Part shown: one piece after another, positions 16,092-20,357 of the stretch
Numbering within the stretch: the stretch's first letter is position 1
How the letters are laid out: every line of letters begins with the position of its first letter
Origin: an uncultured Eubacteriales bacterium
GTDB taxonomy: Bacteria > Bacillota > Clostridia > Oscillospirales > CAG-272
Direction of reading: 5' to 3'
Assembly: GCA_949286815.1 (NCBI GenBank)
Contig: CASEEB010000066.1
Location: 1 to 20,357 of the forward strand
Length of the DNA stretch: 20,357 bases
The notes under the pieces: generated by a model
Databases searched by the model: none
What the model saw: the letters and a program-made list of their open reading frames with translations, nothing else
What the model was told of the DNA's origin: nothing
Position numbers and translations under genes: made by a program

Positions 16092-16195
16092 CACAATTTA
16101 TAAAATAAAATCAAACAGCCGCTCATTTGAAGATATTTAAACTTTTCCGGTTTTTTAAAATCCAAACAAAAAAGCTTCAGGCTGTTGCGGCAAAT

Positions 16196-16234
16196 AAAAA
16201 AATCCCCGATATTCAGATAAATAACGGAGATTTT
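16196..16234 (-). terminator. Probable terminator of the zinc-ribbon membrane protein gene
   Basis: On the minus strand, AAAATCTCCG and CGGGGATTTT form a ~10-bp stem (16225-16234 with 16199-16208) with one mismatch and a 16-base A/T-rich loop. It is followed directly by TTTTTATTTG. It lies 40 bases after the stop codon at 16274. The long loop makes it a moderate rather than strong prediction. Confidence 0.5.
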
Positions 16235-16273
16235 CGGATGACAACAAAATAGTAAATCAGCCTTATATAATTT

Positions 16274-16798
16274 TCAGAAATCAATTTTACAAAAACCGCA
16301 GTGCCGGGGCTTGTCTTTATAAGTCGGTCTTGAACACATCGGACAAAAATATTCGTTTTCCGAAGGGTTTACCTTGACGTAATAAGGCGCTCCCTTGTGA
16401 TGAATTACCTCGGTGCCGTCGGCATAATATAAGGGATGAAGATTATCCGCGTCAAACTGCTTTTTTATAATTTTCCCGTTTTCCCTTTTGACCGTCAGAG
16501 ATAATACCAGTTTTTCGCGTATAATCGGTCTTATATATCCCACAGGTACAAAAATCGTTTTCAGTTCACATTTAACCACACTGCACTTATATGTTCTGTC
16601 GAAAATAAGCTGAAAAAGCTTTATTTTATAAAGCAAAAAAACATATACAAGCGACAGGATAACAATTGCACCGGTATTAAAAAAAGTACTTTGCGATTTC
16701 CCGAATAAAATATACAGAATAACAAATAAAATCAACAGAGCGAGCATTACGGCTATTTTGATTGTTATTCTCAGTTTGACTTTTTTTCCGATAGTCAT
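16274..16798 (-). CDS. Unknown two-helix membrane protein with C-terminal zinc ribbon
   Basis: A protein of 174 residues that I do not recognise. A basic N-terminus (KKVKLRITIK) leads into two hydrophobic helices, ~13-32 and ~43-58, joined by a short loop. A ~90-residue soluble part rich in beta-type residues follows (~68-145). It ends in FCPMC and HCGFC (C152, C155, C167, C170), a four-cysteine zinc ribbon, and stops four residues later. The short basic N-terminus and positive residues after helix 2 suggest that both ends face the cytoplasm. The ATG at 16798 is preferred. A TTG four codons upstream sits too close to AGGA to be used. It is a single gene with its own perfect consensus promoter and probable terminator, so it is likely expressed well and on its own. 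Confidence 0.75.
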   Translation of the reverse strand: MTIGKKVKLRITIKIAVMLALLILFVILYILFGKSQSTFFNTGAIVILSLVYVFLLYKIKLFQLIFDRTYKCSVVKCELKTIFVPVGYIRPIIREKLVLSLTVKRENGKIIKKQFDADNLHPLYYADGTEVIHHKGAPYYVKVNPSENEYFCPMCSRPTYKDKPRHCGFCKIDF

Positions 16799-16896
16799 AT
16801 CAATTAACAATTCCTGTTAGCAATAAATTTTTTGAGTTTTTAAACAGCCGAAACCATATATTCACGCAAAACATTATTAATATTCAACATATATAA

Positions 16897-16925
16897 ATTA
16901 TATCATATCAATGTGAATTTGTCAA
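16897..16925 (-). promoter_or_regulatory. Perfect consensus sigma-A promoter
   Basis: On the minus strand, TTGACA (16920-16925), 17 bases, then TATAAT (16897-16902): both boxes match consensus fully. The transcript should start near 16890, leaving a ~90-base leader before the zinc-ribbon membrane protein. The 16811-17150 gap is very A/T-rich and otherwise holds only the divergent coaE promoter. Confidence 0.8.
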
Positions 16926-17039
16926 TTATTAGTTAATATACTTATTAAACAAAATATATCCTCGCATTTTGTTCGGTATCGACAAAAATCGGCATTTGAA
17001 ATTGATTTTAAAATTTTGTCTGTATTTCTTTTATTCCTC

Positions 17040-17068
17040 TTGAAAAATAATGAAAAATGAGTTATAAT
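17040..17068 (+). promoter_or_regulatory. Sigma-A promoter for the coaE operon
   Basis: TTGAAA (17040-17045), a 17-base spacer, then TATAAT (17063-17068). The predicted start near 17075 leaves a ~75-base leader before coaE. It diverges from the promoter at 16897-16925, about 115 bases away. Confidence 0.75.
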
Positions 17069-17150
17069 ATATACATATGTACTATATCTATTTTATAACG
17101 GCTGATTTTATTAAACCGGTTATTTTTCCGTGTGAAAGGAGTCTTTGCTG

Positions 17151-17762
17151 ATGAAAATTATCGGACTTACCGGACCGAGCGGATCCGGAAAAGGTGAAGT
17201 TTCTAAAATTTTATCTTCATACGGTTTTTCGGTAATTGACGCCGATTCGGTTTATCACGATATATTGATGCCGCCTTCCGATTGTCTTGACGAACTTGTG
17301 CGCAAATTCGGGCGTCGGATATTGACCGCGGGAAATACGCTCAACCGCGCTACCCTTGCCTCTCTTGTATTCGGCAAAGGAAATGAAGAAAATCTGGAAG
17401 CTTTAAATGAAATAACTCATAAATTTGTTTGCCGAAGAATCAGGAACATAGAAAAGAGTCTTGACGCCGCCGGATGCCCTGTCTGCGTGATTGACGCTCC
17501 TCTGCTTATCGAATCCGGACTTGACGCCGACTGCGATTTTGTAATCGCCGTGCTTGCCGAAAAGAGTCTGCGCGCGGCACGCGTTTCCGCGCGTGACAAA
17601 ATCTCTTCCGATAATGCTCTTGAACGGATAAATTCGCAGAAGCCCGACGAGTATTATTCGGAAAACTCCGAGTATACAATTTATAATAACAGCGATCTTT
17701 TCGCGCTCAGAGCGGAAACCGAAAACATACTGCACGAAAGAGGGGTCGTTATTGCCAAGTGA
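17151..17762 (+). CDS. coaE: Dephospho-CoA kinase CoaE
   Basis: A P-loop kinase of 203 residues that phosphorylates the ribose 3'-hydroxyl of dephospho-CoA, the last step of coenzyme A synthesis. The Walker A motif GPSGSGKG lies at 8-15. The conserved DADSVYHDIL (30-39) corresponds to the family DAD motif. VIDAPLLIESGLD is the central substrate-binding segment (family V.D.PLLFE). Near the C-terminus INSQKPDEYY and YTIYNNSD match the family Q...K...D and N.G/NS blocks. AAAGGAG (17135-17141) places the start at the ATG at 17151 rather than at a TTG two codons earlier. The stop overlaps the next gene by four bases (GTGA), so the two are translationally coupled. Confidence 0.93.
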   Translation: MKIIGLTGPSGSGKGEVSKILSSYGFSVIDADSVYHDILMPPSDCLDELVRKFGRRILTAGNTLNRATLASLVFGKGNEENLEALNEITHKFVCRRIRNIEKSLDAAGCPVCVIDAPLLIESGLDADCDFVIAVLAEKSLRAARVSARDKISSDNALERINSQKPDEYYSENSEYTIYNNSDLFALRAETENILHERGVVIAK

Positions 17763-18346
17763 AAAGCGGAAAGCGATCTAAAAAAGCTCCGAAATACGGC
17801 CGCATAGTTCTGGTGATTCTTGTCATTTCAATCGCGTTCGGATTTCTTTTTGATTTTATTTGCACACAAATTGAATACAAGATGTATCCCAAGGAATACA
17901 GTAAAATCGTTTCGAACTATGCGGAACTTTACGGTATTCCGGAGGATATTCTCTATGCAGTGATAAAAACCGAAAGCGGGTTTGACTCCTCCGCCGTATC
18001 GTCAGCGGGAGCTGTCGGACTCATGCAGCTTATGCCGGAGACATTTCTCTGGCTTACAAATGATATGACGGGCGAGCATCTTGCCGAGGGTATGATATAT
18101 GACCCGGAAACCAATATTCGATACGGGGCGTATTATCTGTCTATGCTGTATGAAAGATACGGCGTTTGGGAAACCGCTTTCGCCGCATATAACGCCGGTC
18201 CCGGAGATGTTGACAGTTGGCTTGAGGATGAAAACTACAGCAGCGACGGAAAAACACTTTCCGAAATACCGTATAAAGAGACAAGGTCATATGTAAAGAA
18301 AATAAATAAAGCTTCGGAAAAATATCAAAAGCTTTATTACAATTGA
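17759..18346 (+). CDS. Membrane-anchored lytic transglycosylase (SLT domain)
   Basis: A protein of 195 residues with a GTG start overlapping the coaE stop. A basic N-terminus and one hydrophobic helix (~15-35) form a signal anchor, putting the enzyme outside the membrane. The family 1 SLT goose-lysozyme-like domain spans ~50-185. It shows IKTESGFDSSAVS with catalytic Glu72, GLMQLMPET (87-95), NIRYGAYYLS (119-128), AAYNAGPG (142-149) and PYKETRSYV (171-179). It cleaves MurNAc-GlcNAc bonds of peptidoglycan to leave 1,6-anhydro-muramyl ends, in wall growth or turnover. A GAGGGG lies about 15 bases upstream, but coupling to coaE is the likelier initiation route. A ~120-base gap follows before the aminopeptidase. 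Confidence 0.92.
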   Translation: MKSGKRSKKAPKYGRIVLVILVISIAFGFLFDFICTQIEYKMYPKEYSKIVSNYAELYGIPEDILYAVIKTESGFDSSAVSSAGAVGLMQLMPETFLWLTNDMTGEHLAEGMIYDPETNIRYGAYYLSMLYERYGVWETAFAAYNAGPGDVDSWLEDENYSSDGKTLSEIPYKETRSYVKKINKASEKYQKLYYN

Positions 18347-18466
18347 AGACGACACATAATTACATAGATTGCGTTGTTCAAGCCGGATTTCGGAGCGCTT
18401 TCCGTATATTTGATTTTGCCTGCCTGCGCAATCAAAAACAGTTTTTTAAGGAAAGGAAAAAAGCAT

Positions 18467-19852
18467 ATGAAAAATAAAGCAAATCTGAATTATCAGAAGA
18501 CCAATATCTATGAAAAACGCGGAGATGATTACATTAACCTTGCAGAGGATTATTCTGTCGGATACAAGGATTTTCTCGATTCTTCAAAGACGGAGCGCGA
18601 CTGCGTGAAAAAAGCAATATCTCTTGCCGTGGAAAACGGTTTTAAGGAGTACGATTTCGGCATGAAAATCAAACCTGGAGACAAGTATTTCTATAATAAC
18701 AGAGGCAGAAGCATTTATCTCTTCAGAGTCGGAAGCGAACCTGTTGACAACGGTATAAGAATATTGGCGTCTCATATAGACAGCCCCAGAATTGATTTCA
18801 AGCAGATGCCTATATATGAGGACGGAGGATTTTGCTTCGCGAAGACCCGTTATTACGGAGGCATACGCAAATATCAATGGCTTGCCCTTCCCCTCGCTCT
18901 GCACGGCGTAATTGTCAGAAAGGACGGGGAGACCGTTGATATATGTATAGGAGACGATGAAAACGACCCGGTATTTTATATAAACGACCTGTTGCCGCAT
19001 CTGGCGCAGGAGCAGTCCGAAAAACCGCTTGCGAAGGCAATATCCGCCGAAAACATGAATGTTCTGCTTGGTTCCCGGCCTTGCGGCGACTGTGATTCCG
19101 AATGTGAGGACAAAATAAAGCAGAATATCCTGAAGCTTCTGAATATCAAGTACGGCATATGCGAAGAAGACTTTTTGTCCGCCGACATTTTTGCCGTCCC
19201 GGCAGGCAAAGCCAGAGACGTCGGATTCGACCGTTCTCTTATGAGCGCGTACGGTCATGACGACAAGGTCTGCGCATACCCTTCCCTTACAGCGCTCTTT
19301 GAGACCGGGGAAAGCAATCATACGGTAATGGTAGTGCTCGCCGACAAGGAGGAAATAGGAAGCGAAGGCAATACAAGTATGAAGTCCGAGCTCTTTACCG
19401 ATATTATGGGAGCGATTACAGAAGCTCTCGGCGGAAATATATATAAAGTAAGAGCAAACTCCAAGTGTCTGTCAGCCGATGTGACCGCTTGCTTTGATCC
19501 CAATTACGCGGAGGCATACGACCCTAAGAATACCACAAGGATAAACTGCGGAGTGGCAATGTCCAAATATACGGGTCACGGCGGCAAGAGCTCCACGAAT
19601 GACGCCCCGGCGGAATATATAGCATGGCTCAGAAAAATATTTGAGGAAGCCGGAGTCGTCTGGCAGGCAGGGGACATGGGCAGAAATGACCTTGGCGGCG
19701 GCGGAACCGTGGCTAAATTTATTGCCAATCACAATATAGAAACCGTAGATCTGGGAGTGCCGGTCATTTCTATGCACGCGCCTTATGAAATCGTCTCCAA
19801 GGTTGACGTTTACAGCGCGCATACCGCGTTTTCGGCGTTTTGCAGGTTATGA
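18467..19852 (+). CDS. M18 family aspartyl aminopeptidase
   Basis: A zinc aminopeptidase of 461 residues, similar in length and motifs to the clostridial M18 (ApeA/ApeB-like) enzymes that remove N-terminal residues, typically acidic ones, from peptides in the cytosol. Metal and active-site segments are SHIDSPRID (102-110, His103), GHDDKVCAYPSL (263-274), DKEEIGSEGNTS (293-304, Glu catalytic base), SADVTACFDP and MHAPYEIVSKVDVYSAHTAFSAF at the C-terminus (His437). The family normally has SHTDSP and HERISKVD-type wording, so a few non-catalytic positions differ. AAGGAAAGG ends ten bases before the ATG at 18467. An in-frame TTG at 18374 has no ribosome binding site. The stop overlaps the prfA start as TGATG. 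Confidence 0.92.
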   Translation: MKNKANLNYQKTNIYEKRGDDYINLAEDYSVGYKDFLDSSKTERDCVKKAISLAVENGFKEYDFGMKIKPGDKYFYNNRGRSIYLFRVGSEPVDNGIRILASHIDSPRIDFKQMPIYEDGGFCFAKTRYYGGIRKYQWLALPLALHGVIVRKDGETVDICIGDDENDPVFYINDLLPHLAQEQSEKPLAKAISAENMNVLLGSRPCGDCDSECEDKIKQNILKLLNIKYGICEEDFLSADIFAVPAGKARDVGFDRSLMSAYGHDDKVCAYPSLTALFETGESNHTVMVVLADKEEIGSEGNTSMKSELFTDIMGAITEALGGNIYKVRANSKCLSADVTACFDPNYAEAYDPKNTTRINCGVAMSKYTGHGGKSSTNDAPAEYIAWLRKIFEEAGVVWQAGDMGRNDLGGGGTVAKFIANHNIETVDLGVPVISMHAPYEIVSKVDVYSAHTAFSAFCRL

Positions 19853-20357
19853 TGACTGACTTTAATCAAAAGCTTGACGAAATAGAGATTAAATATAACA
19901 GGCTCGAATTTGAGCTTGCGAACAATACTTCCCTGTTGTCGGACGTAAAGGCTTACGCCGCAGCCATCAAGGAATACAATTCTCTCACCGGGCTTGTCGA
20001 AAAATACCGTTCCTACAAAAAATCGGTAACTGACGCCAAGAACGCCCTGTCTCTGTTGGAAGAAACCGAGGACGCCGAACTTAAAGAAATGGCTTCCGAT
20101 GAATTAAAAGCGTCAAAGGAAAACGCGGAAAGACTCAAAAATGAAATCTCGCTTCTGCTGATTCCCCGTGACCCAAACGACGACAAAAATATTATCGTGG
20201 AAATCCGCGCCGGCGCCGGAGGTGAAGAGGCCGCCCTCTTTGCTTCTGTCCTGTTCAGAATGTATTCCATGTACGCGGCAAACATGGGCTTTAAAATATC
20301 GGTTATGAGTGAAAATATGACCGAACTTGGTGGGTATAAGGAAATCGTATTTACCGT
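19852..20357 (+). CDS. prfA: Peptide chain release factor 1, 5' part
   Basis: The first 168 codons of release factor 1, cut by the window end. RF1 recognises UAA and UAG and triggers hydrolysis of peptidyl-tRNA. The N-terminal ~100 residues are a charged helical domain. DPNDDKNIIVEIRAGAGGEEAALFASVLFRMYSMYAA and TELGGYKEIVFT match the start of RF1 domains 2/4. The GGYKE wording separates it from RF2, and no RF2-type frameshift site is present. The PxT/PVT recognition motif and the GGQ loop lie beyond the window. Two ATGs occur in tandem, at 19849 and 19852. The second is preferred because CAGG lies five bases before it, giving a TGATG overlap with the aminopeptidase stop. Confidence 0.93.
   Translation, partial: MTDFNQKLDEIEIKYNRLEFELANNTSLLSDVKAYAAAIKEYNSLTGLVEKYRSYKKSVTDAKNALSLLEETEDAELKEMASDELKASKENAERLKNEISLLLIPRDPNDDKNIIVEIRAGAGGEEAALFASVLFRMYSMYAANMGFKISVMSENMTELGGYKEIVFT

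Noticed and set aside
16114..16186. Inverted repeat AACAGCC...GAAG / CTTC...GGCTGTT
   Set aside because: The stem is interrupted by unequal spacing with a ~42-base loop and no gene ends there on the plus strand, so no function could be supported.
18367..18433. Inverted repeat GATTGCG ... CGCAATC between the transglycosylase and aminopeptidase genes
   Set aside because: A seven-base stem with a 53-base loop is within chance expectation. It is followed by AAAAACAGTTTTTT, not a plain U-tract.
18584..19321. 245-codon open frame opposite the M18 aminopeptidase
   Set aside because: It lies antisense within a clear conserved gene, has cysteine- and arginine-rich shadow composition and no motif.
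20013..20285. 90-codon open frame on the minus strand near the window end
   Set aside because: It is antisense to the prfA reading frame, which has unmistakable RF1 motifs.

Overview
The window looks like chromosomal DNA of a low-to-mid-GC Firmicute, most likely a member of the Clostridia. The reasons are the WhiA regulator, the whiA-dnaE and coaE-lytic transglycosylase pairings, strong AGGAGG-type ribosome binding sites, sigma-A type promoters with 17-base spacers, a clade II (single-chain) type PurL relative and a TSCPD/TIGR03905 protein. I cannot place it below class. Nearly all of it is coding and most genes are housekeeping genes. I see no phage, transposase, CRISPR or toxin-antitoxin genes.

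Layout. (1) 1-7500, plus strand: mtaB (tRNA methylthiotransferase); a degenerate PurL-like protein without the expected active-site motifs; htpG (Hsp90); a protein that appears to keep only lobe 1 of a prephenate dehydratase plus an ACT-like domain; and a small five-cysteine TSCPD protein. (2) 7500-9300, plus: a phosphohexomutase. It converges on dnaE, and one hairpin between the two genes can serve both. (3) 9460-16090, minus: a yjjG-like nucleotidase, murB, whiA and dnaE, read in that order from a good promoter at 16063-16091. (4) 16196-16925, minus: an unknown two-helix membrane protein with a C-terminal zinc ribbon, behind a perfect TTGACA-N17-TATAAT promoter. (5) 17040-20357, plus: coaE, a membrane-anchored lytic transglycosylase, an M18 aminopeptidase and the 5' part of prfA.

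The parts that ordinary annotation does not explain are these. The PurL-like protein and the dehydratase/ACT-like protein flank htpG. Both look like enzyme folds kept without their catalytic residues or lobes. A modular, hairpin-rich non-coding repeat occurs at three places, each just after a stop codon (after mtaB, after the TSCPD gene and after murB). It is built from a head hairpin, a variable array of ~17-base mini-hairpins, a short GC palindrome and a tail hairpin. Two tail copies in opposite orientation bracket exactly the PurL-like/htpG/dehydratase-like/TSCPD block. A third copy, with the array expanded to nine units, fills the murB-whiA gap, where many Clostridia carry rapZ and yvcK.

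All statements rest on reading the sequence and remembered family motifs. No database search was possible.
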